From the NCBI GenBank assembly GCA_021793675.1, contig JAJYSG010000013.1:1-43053 (forward strand): a stretch of DNA of 43,053 nt, read 5' to 3'. Positions 1 through 8,148 of this stretch are shown one piece after another (position 1 is the first letter of the stretch; each line of letters opens with the position of its first letter). Below the pieces are notes generated by a model that saw only the letters and a program-made list of their open reading frames with translations, was not told where the DNA came from and did not search any database. Position numbers and translations under genes: made by a program. Source of the DNA: Actinomycetes bacterium (lineage in GTDB: Bacteria > Actinomycetota > Actinomycetes > Actinomycetales > Cellulomonadaceae).

Positions 1-31
1 TGACGATCGCGTACACCACGTTGCTGCTCAT
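1..31 (-). CDS. rplU: 50S ribosomal protein L21, N-terminal fragment cut by window edge
   Basis: Only the first ten codons are inside the window. Read on the minus strand from the ATG at 31 they give MSSNVVYAIV; the VVYAIV part is the characteristic beginning of L21. An in-frame GTG at 19 would give the more usual MVYAIV start, so the true start is 31 or 19; no strong Shine-Dalgarno decides it. L21 is a 23S rRNA-binding protein of the large subunit. The order rne then rplU is common in actinobacteria, where rpmA and obg normally follow, and this supports the call despite the short length. Confidence 0.75.
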   Translation of the reverse strand, partial: MSSNVVYAIV

Positions 32-145
32 CTCTGCTCGAAGTCCTGCGTTTCGCGGCGTTCGACGAACCCGCGCACAACGGTCTGCGTCGGCGGACTG
101 GGTCCGGTCGGGGCACGCCTGAACGGCGCGACGCGCCGACCGTCC

Positions 146-174
146 AGAGTACGGACCCGTCGGTCCCCGGTCAA
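146..174 (-). promoter_or_regulatory. Promoter for rplU
   Basis: On the minus strand TTGACC (169-174) and TACTCT (146-151) are separated by exactly 17 bases, a near-consensus housekeeping sigma promoter. Transcription would start near 139 and leave a leader of about 108 bases before rplU. The spacer contains a palindrome, GGACC-GACG-GGTCC. The promoter lies just past the rne stop codon, so rplU can be transcribed independently of rne. Confidence 0.6.
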
Positions 175-180
175 ACCGCC

Positions 181-3100
181 CTACCCCTCCGGCGACCCGT
201 CCTCGGCCGGCGCATCGGCGTCGTCCTCGTCCTGGTCGAACAGGGTGGGGTCCACCAGCGCCAGGCCCAGCTCGCGCTGCCCGGAACCACCCTCACCGGA
301 CTCGTCCGGCTGCTCCTCCACCGGCGGCGCGGCCTCCTCGGACCGCGCCTCGACCGGCACCTCGTCGGACCGCACGTCGACCGACGGCCCGGCCTCGTGG
401 GACCGCACCGCGACCGGCTGGTCGGCCTCGTCGGACCGCACCTCGGCCGGCTGGTCGGCCATGTCGGGCGCGGACGGACCGGCCACCGGCTCGTCGACCG
501 CGACCGAGGCCGCGAGCTCGGCCAGCTCGGCCAGCACCGCCCGGCCGGTCCCACCCGCCGGGCGGTCACCGACCGGCAGGTGGGCCGCCAGCTCCGCCAG
601 CACGTCCAGCCGGGCGTGCTCCTCCGGTGCCACATCCGCCGGCACCGGCTGCGTCTCCGGCTCCGCCCCGTCCTCATGACCCTGCTCGTGCGCGTGTGCG
701 GCCGCCGCGGCGATCGTCGCGAGCGTCGCCTTGACGGCCTCGCGCGCCTCCGGCAGCACCGGCACCACGGGCAGCGCCGCGGCGGGCGGCTCCGCGGCAC
801 GCTTGCGGCGCGACCGCTTGCCCCCGGTCTCCGCCACCGCCGGCTGACCGGCCGCCTCGGCATGCGCACCGGACCGCTCGATGGGATCGGTGTGGACGAT
901 GAAGCCGCGCCCGTGGCAGTGCTCGCACGTCTCGCTGAACGCCTCGACCAGGCCCTGTCCCACCCGCTTGCGGGTCATCTGCACCAGGCCGAGCGACGTG
1001 ACCTCCGCCACCTGGTGCTTGGTGCGGTCGCGGCCCAGGCACTCGACGAGGCGGCGCAGCACCAGGTCGCGGTTGGACTCCAGCACCATGTCGATGAAGT
1101 CGATGACGATGATCCCGCCGATGTCCCGCAGCCGGAGCTGCCGGACGATCTCCTCGGCGGCCTCGAGGTTGTTGCGGGTGACCGTCTCCTCGAGCGTGCC
1201 GCCGACACCGGTGAACTTGCCGGTGTTGACGTCGATCACCGTCATCGCCTCGGTGCGGTCGATGACCAGCGATCCGCCCGACGGCAGCCAGACCTTGCGG
1301 TCCATGCCCTTGGCGAGCTGCTCGTCGACCCGGTGCACCGCGAAGACGTCGACGTTCTCGGTCCACGGGCGCACCCGCGCCGCAAGGTCCGGCGCGAGCT
1401 CGGCGACGTACGACGAGATGGTCGACCAGGCCTCGTCGCCCTGGACGACGAGCTCGGCGAAGTCGTCGTTGAAGATGTCCCGCACCACGCGGATCGCCAT
1501 GTCGGGCTCGCCCTGCAGCAGCGCCGGGGCGCTGGCGCGCGCGGCCTTGGCCTCGATCGCCTCCCACTGCCCGCGCAGCCGGGCGATGTCCGCCTGGAGC
1601 TCTTCCTCGCTGGCCCCCTCGGCCGCGGTGCGCACGATGACGCCCGCCGAGTCCGGGACGATGTCGCGCAGGATCTTCTTCAGCCGGCTGCGCTCGGTGT
1701 CGGGCAGCTTGCGACTGATGCCCGTCATGCCGCCGCCCGGCACGTACACGAGGTAGCGGCCGGCGAGCGTCACCTGGCTCGTCAGCCGTGCTCCCTTGTG
1801 GCCGATCGGGTCCTTGGTCACCTGCACCAGCACCGAGTCGCCCGACTTCAGGGCCTGCTCGATGCGGCGCGGCTGGCCCTCCAGGCCGGCGGCGTCCCAG
1901 TTGACCTCACCGGCGTACAGCACGGCGTTGCGGCCCTTGCCGACATCGACGAACGCCGCCTCCATGCTCGGCAGCACGTTCTGCACGCGGCCCAGGTAGA
2001 CGTTGCCGACCATCGAGGCGGCCGCCTGGTCGGAGACGTAGTGCTCGACGAGCACGCCGTCCTCGAGCACGGCGATCTGGGTGCGGCCGCTGCGTTCCCG
2101 CACCACCATCGCGCGGTCGACCGACTCGCGCCGGGCGAGGAACTCCGCCTCGGTGATGATCTGGCGGCGACGGCCCGCGTCGCGACCCTCGCGACGGCGC
2201 TGGCGCTTGGCCTCCAGCCGCGTGGACCCGCGCAGCGCGGTCACTTCGTCGCGGCGGCGCGGCTCGCTCTCGGCAGCGCCCTCGGACCGGGCGCCCCGCC
2301 GGCGCCGGCGCCGCCGACGCGTGCCGGCCGTGCCCTCGGCCTCGTCGGTCGCGTCCACCGGCTCGTCGTCCTCGGCGGCCTCGTCCGGCTCGTCGTCGTC
2401 CGCCGCCTCGCCGTCCGGACCGGAGGTCTCGGCGGCACCGTCGCCGCGACCACGGCGACCACGGCCACCCCGACGCCGCCGACGCCGCGGCGAACCCGAC
2501 GCGGCGTCCTCGGCCTCGGCGTCGGCCTCGGCGACGGCGGCGGGCTCGTCCGGCTCGTCGTCGCCGACCGTCTCGGCGAGCTCCTCGGCGACCGCGTCGT
2601 CGTGGTCCGCGCCACGCCCCCGCCGGCGGCGCGAACGTGACGACCGGGCGCGGCTCGGGGGCTGCTCCTCGACCGGCTCGGCGGCGGCCCCCTGCGGCAC
2701 GTCCTGCTGCTCCGGCTCGGCCACGTCGTGGCGGGCCGCCTGGGAGATCTCCTCCGGCGAACCGGCGGTGGCGGTGACGCGGCGCCGCCGAGTGCGCGCC
2801 TGCGTGAGGTCCGGTGCCTGGAACAGCACGGCCGCGGTGGTCGCGAGCCGGGGTGGCACGGGCGGCGTGGGTGCCGCCGGCTCGGAGACGGGCTGCGTCG
2901 CCGGCTGGAGGCTCTCCTCGAGGACGACCTCCTCGGCGACCTCGTCGGCGGCGAGCTCGTCCGCCGACACCGGCTCCGGCACGAGCCCGGCCGTGGTCTC
3001 GGGCTCGGCCGCCGGCACGGGCTCGGGGGTCGACTCCGCTGGGGCGGCGGCCTTGCGACTGCGGGTGGCACGGCGCCGCGGCGCCGTCGCGGGCGGCGCG

Positions 3101-3333
3101 TCGGAGGACGACGCCGTTCCTGGTGCCGCGGCGGACGGCTCGTCCGCGACGGGCGCCGCGTCGACGGCCGGCTGGTTCGCCACGGCCACCGACGGCTCGG
3201 GCTGTGACGCCGCCGACGTCTGGTCGGCAGCGGTGCTGGGGGCGGCGGGACGGGTCGCGCGGCGGCGCCGCGGTCTGGCGCCCGCACCCCCGGTGGTCTC
3301 GTCGTTGACGTCGGGGGTGTTCAGCTCGGTCAC
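181..3333 (-). CDS. rne: Ribonuclease E/G
   Basis: Endoribonuclease for rRNA maturation and mRNA decay, 1050 aa from the GTG at 3333. That start is preceded by AGGAG eight bases upstream; the frame stays open to 3612 but without such a site. The catalytic core sits in the middle of the protein, as in other actinobacterial RNase E. An S1 domain lies near residues 447-508 (VGNVYLGRVQNVLPSMEAAFVD). The DNase I-like part carries the two metal-binding aspartates in IDVNTGK (near 700) and IDFIDM (near 745). The zinc-link Cys pair is in CEHCHGRG (near 805). Roughly 400 N-terminal residues and 240 C-terminal residues are low-complexity Ala/Glu/Pro/Arg sequence with blocks of eight or more arginines, expected to be disordered and RNA- or partner-binding. 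The tail ends in an acidic stretch. Divergent from cydA. Confidence 0.95.
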   Translation of the reverse strand: MTELNTPDVNDETTGGAGARPRRRRATRPAAPSTAADQTSAASQPEPSVAVANQPAVDAAPVADEPSAAAPGTASSSDAPPATAPRRRATRSRKAAAPAESTPEPVPAAEPETTAGLVPEPVSADELAADEVAEEVVLEESLQPATQPVSEPAAPTPPVPPRLATTAAVLFQAPDLTQARTRRRRVTATAGSPEEISQAARHDVAEPEQQDVPQGAAAEPVEEQPPSRARSSRSRRRRGRGADHDDAVAEELAETVGDDEPDEPAAVAEADAEAEDAASGSPRRRRRRGGRGRRGRGDGAAETSGPDGEAADDDEPDEAAEDDEPVDATDEAEGTAGTRRRRRRRRGARSEGAAESEPRRRDEVTALRGSTRLEAKRQRRREGRDAGRRRQIITEAEFLARRESVDRAMVVRERSGRTQIAVLEDGVLVEHYVSDQAAASMVGNVYLGRVQNVLPSMEAAFVDVGKGRNAVLYAGEVNWDAAGLEGQPRRIEQALKSGDSVLVQVTKDPIGHKGARLTSQVTLAGRYLVYVPGGGMTGISRKLPDTERSRLKKILRDIVPDSAGVIVRTAAEGASEEELQADIARLRGQWEAIEAKAARASAPALLQGEPDMAIRVVRDIFNDDFAELVVQGDEAWSTISSYVAELAPDLAARVRPWTENVDVFAVHRVDEQLAKGMDRKVWLPSGGSLVIDRTEAMTVIDVNTGKFTGVGGTLEETVTRNNLEAAEEIVRQLRLRDIGGIIVIDFIDMVLESNRDLVLRRLVECLGRDRTKHQVAEVTSLGLVQMTRKRVGQGLVEAFSETCEHCHGRGFIVHTDPIERSGAHAEAAGQPAVAETGGKRSRRKRAAEPPAAALPVVPVLPEAREAVKATLATIAAAAAHAHEQGHEDGAEPETQPVPADVAPEEHARLDVLAELAAHLPVGDRPAGGTGRAVLAELAELAASVAVDEPVAGPSAPDMADQPAEVRSDEADQPVAVRSHEAGPSVDVRSDEVPVEARSEEAAPPVEEQPDESGEGGSGQRELGLALVDPTLFDQDEDDADAPAEDGSPEG
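301..459 (-). repeat. Degenerate 33-bp tandem repeats inside rne
   Basis: The C-terminal tail of RNase E contains five consecutive copies of an 11-residue unit resembling ADQPAEVRSDE (the fourth copy has nine residues). At DNA level these are imperfect 33-bp tandem repeats. They lie in the disordered tail outside the catalytic core, and copy number could vary between strains. Confidence 0.6.
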
Positions 3334-3686
3334 GCTGGGTGCTCCTGGGTGCCCGACAGCTGCCGCGCCCACACTGTCGCGGCGCCGCTCGGGCCGGTCG
3401 GTCGTCGCTCGCGCCCTCGGCGCGGCGACGGAAGTCGTCGTGGTCGCCGCGGCCCCACGATCGGCGCCAGCGCCTGCGGTGCCCGTCCGAGGCGGCTCCG
3501 ATGAGGAGCTTCCCCGCGCGGGGCGGCGGCTGGCGCGCACGATGCGCGATGGACTGCGACCCGGGTCGGGGACGGTGTGGAACGCCCCCTCGCCGCGGCC
3601 AGTATCGCACACGGCGTCGTTCCCGCCGGGGTGACGCGACCGCGCGGCGAGCCGCCGCAGTGAGACGAGTACGATCCCCGAGTCAT

Positions 3687-3723
3687 GGGACGTTCGTCCC
3701 GACAGGCGCAGGACGAAGGTCCC
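3687..3723 (+). promoter_or_regulatory. Tandem DosR/DevR-like operator boxes upstream of cydA
   Basis: Box 1 at 3687-3700 is GGGAC-GTTC-GTCCC, a perfect 5-4-5 inverted repeat. Box 2 at 3710-3723 is AGGAC-GAAG-GTCCC, one mismatch from perfect. The mycobacterial DosR consensus core is GGGAC-N4-GTCCC with flanking TTS/SAA; both boxes also keep GA on the right flank. Their centres are 23 bp apart, about two helical turns, as in tandem DosR sites. A DevR-like regulator and DevS-like kinase are encoded in the window. Binding is inferred. Confidence 0.6.
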
Positions 3724-3745
3724 GATCGGCGCGAGAGCGTGGTCC

Positions 3746-3751
3746 TAGCGT
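3746..3751 (+). promoter_or_regulatory. Possible -10 element of the cydA promoter
   Basis: TAGCGT fits the actinobacterial TAnnnT form. The position 17 bases upstream (CGATCG, 3723-3728) is a poor -35, and the proximal DosR-like box ends there. This is the layout expected of an activator-dependent promoter. A start near 3758 would give a leader of about 75 bases. Confidence 0.35.
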
Positions 3752-3833
3752 CTGGGACAGAGGCGCAGGTCACGGCGGACAACGCCCCCGGCGTGCGCCC
3801 CACTTCACCGTCCGGACGAGTTCGGAGACCTCC

Positions 3834-5315
3834 GTGGCAGCAGACGCGCTCGACCTGGCCCGCTGGCAGTTCGGCATCACCACCGTCTACCACTTCATCT
3901 TCGTCCCGCTGACGATCGGGCTGTCGACGCTCGTCGCGATCATGCAGACGTTGTGGGTACGCCGTGGCGACAAGCGCTGGCTGAGGCTCACCAAGTTCTT
4001 CGGCAAGCTCCTGCTCATCAACTTCGCCATCGGCATCGCCACCGGCATCGTGCAGGAATTCCAGTTCGGCATGAACTGGAGCGAGTACTCCCGGTTCGTC
4101 GGCGACGTCTTCGGGGCGCCGCTGGCCATGGAGGCGCTCGTCGCGTTCTTCGTCGAGTCGACGTTCCTCGGCCTGTGGATCTTCGGCTGGGACAAGCTGC
4201 CCAAGCGGGTCCACCTGGCGACGATCTGGCTGGTCGCAGCGGCGTCGACCGTCTCGGCCTACTTCATCCTCACCGCCAACTCCTGGATGCAGCACCCGGT
4301 CGGTGCGACGTTCGACGCCCAGACCGGGCGCGCGGAGATGACGGACCTGGCCAAGGTGCTGACCAACCCGACGGTCCTGGCGGCGTTCCCGCACACCATC
4401 GGCGCGGCGTTCCTCACCGCCGGCACGTTCGTGGCCGCCGTGTGCGCCTGGTGGATGGTCAAGCTGGTGCGCGCCGGCGACGCCACCAAGGCGCGCGACG
4501 TCTACCGCCCCGGCCTGCAGCTCGGGCTCGTCGTCATGGTGATCTCGGCCCTCGTCGTGGGCATCAGCGGTGACCTGCAGGGCAAGCTGCTGTTCCAGCA
4601 GCAGCCGATGAAGATGGCGGCCGCGGAAGGCCTCATGGACTCCGGCAGCCACGTCTCGATGACGCTCCTGGCCATCGGCGACTTCTCGAACAACCCCAAC
4701 AGCGTCCACCGCTACGTCGAGATCCCCGGCCTGACGTCGTTCCTCGCCACGAACAACTGGAACGCGCACCTCTACGGCGTCCGGGACCTGCAGCAGCAGG
4801 ACGTGACCAAGTACGGCGCCGGCATCGACTACATCCCGAACCTCGCGGTGACCTTCTGGTCGTTCCGCCTCATGATCGGCTTCGCCGCGTTCGCCGGGCT
4901 GCTCGCCCTCCTGGCGCTGTGGCTCACCCGCCGGGGCAGGATCTCGGGCAACCCCTGGCTGTCACGCGCCGCCGTCTGGGCGCTGCCGACGATCTTCCTG
5001 GCGTCGACAACCGGCTGGATCTTCACCGAGCTGGGTCGTCAGCCCTGGGTCGTCGCGCCCAACCCGAACCCGGAGGGCGTCGACATGGTGTGGCAGCTGA
5101 CGGCACGCGGCGTCTCCCACCAGGTCGGTCCGGTCTCCGTCGTCATCTCGCTCGTCGTGTTCACGCTGCTGTACGGCGTCCTCGCGGTCGCCTGGTACCG
5201 CCTGATGCACCGCTACACCATCGGTGGCGTCGAGGACGACCCGGTCGACCCGAGCCCCGACAACCCCGCCAACCGGACGGACGAGGCCGACAAGCCCCTG
5301 TCCTTCGCGTACTGA
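3834..5315 (+). CDS. cydA: Cytochrome bd quinol oxidase subunit I
   Basis: Quinol-oxidising, heme-bearing subunit of the high-affinity terminal oxidase, 493 aa with about nine membrane segments. The GTG at 3834 is chosen because GGAG sits six bases upstream and the protein then begins MAADALDLARWQFG, typical of CydA. Heme ligands and conserved acids are visible: His20 (ITTVYHFIFVPLTIG), Glu100 and Glu108 (AMEALVAFFVES), His187, Met347 (FRLMIGF) and the TELGRQPW motif at 398-405. The stretch between LQGKLLFQQQPMKMAAAEG (249-266) and the next helix is short, so this is a short-Q-loop CydA, as expected in actinobacteria. First gene of cydABDC, 15 bases before cydB. Probably controlled by the DosR-like boxes upstream. 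Confidence 0.97.
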   Translation: MAADALDLARWQFGITTVYHFIFVPLTIGLSTLVAIMQTLWVRRGDKRWLRLTKFFGKLLLINFAIGIATGIVQEFQFGMNWSEYSRFVGDVFGAPLAMEALVAFFVESTFLGLWIFGWDKLPKRVHLATIWLVAAASTVSAYFILTANSWMQHPVGATFDAQTGRAEMTDLAKVLTNPTVLAAFPHTIGAAFLTAGTFVAAVCAWWMVKLVRAGDATKARDVYRPGLQLGLVVMVISALVVGISGDLQGKLLFQQQPMKMAAAEGLMDSGSHVSMTLLAIGDFSNNPNSVHRYVEIPGLTSFLATNNWNAHLYGVRDLQQQDVTKYGAGIDYIPNLAVTFWSFRLMIGFAAFAGLLALLALWLTRRGRISGNPWLSRAAVWALPTIFLASTTGWIFTELGRQPWVVAPNPNPEGVDMVWQLTARGVSHQVGPVSVVISLVVFTLLYGVLAVAWYRLMHRYTIGGVEDDPVDPSPDNPANRTDEADKPLSFAY

Positions 5316-5330
5316 GCCGGAGCGCCCGCC

Positions 5331-6437
5331 ATGAGCCACGAGACCCTGCAGATCATCTGGTTCCTCCTCATCGCCGTGCTGTGGACCGGGTACCTGGTCC
5401 TCGAGGGGTTCGACTTCGGCGTGGGGATGCTGCTGCCGTTCATCCCGCGCGACGAGAAGGAACGCCGCGTCGCGATCAACACCGTCGGCCCGCTGTGGGA
5501 CGGCAACGAGGTGTGGCTGATCACCGCCGGCGGCGCGACCTTCGCCGCCTTCCCCGAGTGGTACGCGACCCTCTTCTCCGGCGCCTACCTGGCGCTGCTC
5601 GCGATCCTCGTGGCGCTCATCGTCCGGATCGTCTCGTTCGAGTGGCGCGGCAAGATCTCGACGCCGCGCTGGCAGAACGCCTACTACTGGGGCCTGGTGC
5701 TCGGCTCCTGGGTGCCGGCGGTGCTGTGGGGCGTCGCGTTCGGCAACCTCGTCGCGGGCATGAAGATCGAGCCGATCACCACCAGCGTGAGCAACGTCGC
5801 GGGCGCGACGACGCGGACGACCCTGCAGTACACCGGAAGCTTCTTCGACCTGCTCGTCAACGGGCACGGGTTCGCCCTGCTCACCGGCGTGCTGACGGCG
5901 GTCGTCTTCCTCGCGCACGGCGCGGTCTTCCTGTCGCTCAAGACGAGCGGCGAGCTGCGGGAGCGGGCCGCCGCCGCGGCGTCGCGGCTGAGCGTCGTCG
6001 CGCTCGTCGTCGGGGCCGTCTGGGCGATCTGGCTGCAGCTGGCCTACTCGGGCAAGACGTGGACGTGGGCGGCGCTCGTCGTCGCGGCGCTGGCCCTGGC
6101 CGGGTCGGCGTGGTTCACCCGGGCGCGCTCCGCGGGACGGGCGTTCGCCTCGTCGGCCGTCGCCATCGTCGCCGCCGTGGTGCTCATCTTCGGATCCCTC
6201 TACCCCGACGTCATCCCGTCGAGCGTCGACCCGGCGTACTCGCTGACCATCCACAACGCGTCGTCCAGCGCCTACACCCTGACGATGATGAGCTGGGTCG
6301 CGCTGGTCTTCACACCGATCGTGCTGGCCTACCAGGCGTGGTCCTACTGGGTGTTCCGCAAGCGGATCGGCGTGGCGCAGATCCCCGAGCAGGTGGCGGT
6401 CACGTTCACGCTCGAGAACGCCAACCCGGCGCGGTGA
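5331..6437 (+). CDS. cydB: Cytochrome bd quinol oxidase subunit II
   Basis: Second integral-membrane subunit of cytochrome bd, 368 aa, about eight or nine helices. The N-terminus (WFLLIAVLWTGYLVLEGFDFGVGML) and the following LWDGNEVWLITAGGATFAAFPEWYA block are the hallmark CydB sequences. The ATG at 5331 has GGAG nine bases upstream. CydB pairs with CydA; it carries no heme in characterised enzymes but is required for assembly. Length is normal for the family. cydD begins 22 bases downstream. Confidence 0.97.
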   Translation: MSHETLQIIWFLLIAVLWTGYLVLEGFDFGVGMLLPFIPRDEKERRVAINTVGPLWDGNEVWLITAGGATFAAFPEWYATLFSGAYLALLAILVALIVRIVSFEWRGKISTPRWQNAYYWGLVLGSWVPAVLWGVAFGNLVAGMKIEPITTSVSNVAGATTRTTLQYTGSFFDLLVNGHGFALLTGVLTAVVFLAHGAVFLSLKTSGELRERAAAAASRLSVVALVVGAVWAIWLQLAYSGKTWTWAALVVAALALAGSAWFTRARSAGRAFASSAVAIVAAVVLIFGSLYPDVIPSSVDPAYSLTIHNASSSAYTLTMMSWVALVFTPIVLAYQAWSYWVFRKRIGVAQIPEQVAVTFTLENANPAR

Positions 6438-6459
6438 CGCCGACCTGGTCGGCGGCGGC

Positions 6460-8148
6460 GTGACGCCGCTCGACCCTCGTCTGCTGCGGTACGCACGATC
6501 GGCCCGCGGCTACCTCGCGCTCACCGTCGGGCTCGGCGTGCTGACGGCCGGGCTCGTCGTCGCCCAGGCGCTGCTGCTGGCCCACGCGCTCGGTCGCGCC
6601 GCCCACGACGGCGCGACCCTCGCGTCGCTCGCGCCGACGATCGGATGGCTGGCCGCCGTCGTCGTCGGCCGCGCGTCGCTGGTGGCGGTGCAGGAACGGT
6701 TCGCCCACCGGGCCGCGACGCGCGCGGTCGGCGAGCTGCGTGCGGGCGTCGTCGGGCACGCCGTCGCCCTCGGCCCGCGCTGGCTGGCGACCGGGCGCGG
6801 CCCGGAGGTGGTCACGCTGGCCACCCGGGGCCTGGACGCGCTGGAGCCGTACTTCGTGCGCTACCTGCCCCAGCTGGTGCTGTCCGCCACCGTGACGCCC
6901 GCGACGATCCTCGTCGTGCTCGGGCTCGACTGGGTCTCCGCGGCCATCGTCGTCGGGACCCTGCCGCTCATCCCGGTCTTCATGGTGCTCATCGGCCGGA
7001 TGACCGAGGGCAGCTCGGAGCGCGGGCTGCGGGCCATGTCGCGGCTCGGCTCCCAGGTGCTCGACCTCCTCGCCGGCCTGCCCACGCTGCGGGCGTTCGG
7101 CCGGGAGTCGGGGCCGGCGGCGCGGGTGCGGGCGCTCGGCGACGCGCACCGGCGCGCCACCATGGGCACGCTGCGGATCGCCTTCCTGTCCGGCATGGTG
7201 CTGGAGCTGCTGACGACGTTGTCGGTGGCGCTCGTCGCGGTGTCCATCGGGCTGCGGCTCGTCGGCGGCGACCTGTCCCTCGAGACCGGGCTGGCGGTGC
7301 TGGTGCTCGCCCCCGAGGTGTACTGGCCGCTGCGGCAGGTGGGGGCGCAGTTCCACGCCTCGACCGACGGCGTCGCCGCCGCGCAGGCTGCCTTCGCCGT
7401 CCTCGAGGCCCCCGTGCCGGCGACCGGCACCGTGCCGTGCCCCGACCTGCGCGACGCCACGCTGCGGCTGTCCGGCGTGACGGTCCGGTCGTCGGGCGGC
7501 CGCACCCCGGACGGCCTCGACCTCACGCTGTCGCCCGGACACGTGACGGCGCTCGTCGGGCCGAGCGGTGCCGGCAAGACGACCACGGTCGAGGTGCTGC
7601 TCGGCCTGCTGCGGCCCGACGAGGGCGCGGCATCCCTGTCGGTGCCCGGCGCCGAGCCCGTCGCCGTGGCCGACCTCGACCCGGCGACGTACTGGCCGCA
7701 GGTGGCGTGGCTGCCGCAGCGGCCGGTGCTGGAGCCGGGCCCGCTGCGCACGCTGGTCGGTGGCGCGTCGGACGACGAGCGCGCGGCGGCCGCCGTCCGC
7801 ACCGGTCTGGACGCGGTGGTCGCGGGCCTGCCGGACGGCTGGGACACCGAGCTCGGCGCCGGTGGCGCAGGCCTGTCGGTCGGGCAGCGGCAGCGGGTGG
7901 CGCTCACCCGTGCGCTGCTGTCCCCCGCGCCGCTCGTCGTGCTCGACGAACCCACCGCGCACCTCGACGCGGCCGGCGAGCGTGTGGTGCTGGCGACGGT
8001 CGACGCGATGCGCGCGGCCGGTCGCACCGTGCTGCTCGTCGCGCACCGCCCGTCGCTGGTGGCCACCGCCGACACCGTGGTGACGGTGGCACCGCCGGCC
8101 TGCGGGCCGGAGCCGGTCGCGGCGGTACCCGCGCGGGGCGCCCGATGA
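6460..8148 (+). CDS. cydD: ABC transporter for cytochrome bd assembly, CydD
   Basis: Half of the CydDC exporter needed to assemble cytochrome bd and linked to thiol and heme homeostasis of the outer cell face. 562 aa: an N-terminal six-helix exporter domain (about 1-310) and a C-terminal nucleotide-binding domain. The latter has a Walker A VGPSGAGKTT (near 366-376), signature LSVGQ (near 472) and Walker B LVVLDEP (near 492). The GTG start at 6460 has only a weak GGCGGCGGC stretch upstream, so the start is less certain than for neighbours. The stop overlaps the cydC start by four bases (ATGA). Confidence 0.93.
   Translation: MTPLDPRLLRYARSARGYLALTVGLGVLTAGLVVAQALLLAHALGRAAHDGATLASLAPTIGWLAAVVVGRASLVAVQERFAHRAATRAVGELRAGVVGHAVALGPRWLATGRGPEVVTLATRGLDALEPYFVRYLPQLVLSATVTPATILVVLGLDWVSAAIVVGTLPLIPVFMVLIGRMTEGSSERGLRAMSRLGSQVLDLLAGLPTLRAFGRESGPAARVRALGDAHRRATMGTLRIAFLSGMVLELLTTLSVALVAVSIGLRLVGGDLSLETGLAVLVLAPEVYWPLRQVGAQFHASTDGVAAAQAAFAVLEAPVPATGTVPCPDLRDATLRLSGVTVRSSGGRTPDGLDLTLSPGHVTALVGPSGAGKTTTVEVLLGLLRPDEGAASLSVPGAEPVAVADLDPATYWPQVAWLPQRPVLEPGPLRTLVGGASDDERAAAAVRTGLDAVVAGLPDGWDTELGAGGAGLSVGQRQRVALTRALLSPAPLVVLDEPTAHLDAAGERVVLATVDAMRAAGRTVLLVAHRPSLVATADTVVTVAPPACGPEPVAAVPARGAR

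Larger units (their letters stand above)
3334..3833. other. 500-bp divergent intergenic region between rne and cydA
   Basis: No gene is supported here. Short open frames exist, but they lack a ribosome-binding site and read into the rne or cydA frames. The right half holds two DosR-like palindromes and a possible cydA -10 element. The left half must contain the rne leader and promoter, but no convincing -35/-10 pair was found for it. Confidence 0.7.

Noticed and set aside
152-168. GGACC-GACG-GGTCC palindrome in the rplU promoter spacer as a DosR box
   Set aside because: The half-sites are GGACC/GGTCC, not GGGAC/GTCCC in the correct register, and rplU is an unlikely target.
397-2640. Long plus-strand open frame of 747 codons opposite rne
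   Set aside because: It is a shadow of high-GC coding DNA: low-complexity Arg/His/Leu translation, no domain, no ribosome-binding site, fully antisense to a clear RNase E gene.
3685-3912. Small open frame starting at an ATG inside DosR-like box 1
   Set aside because: It overlaps the cydA start in another frame, has no Shine-Dalgarno and resembles nothing. The ATG is part of the palindrome flank.
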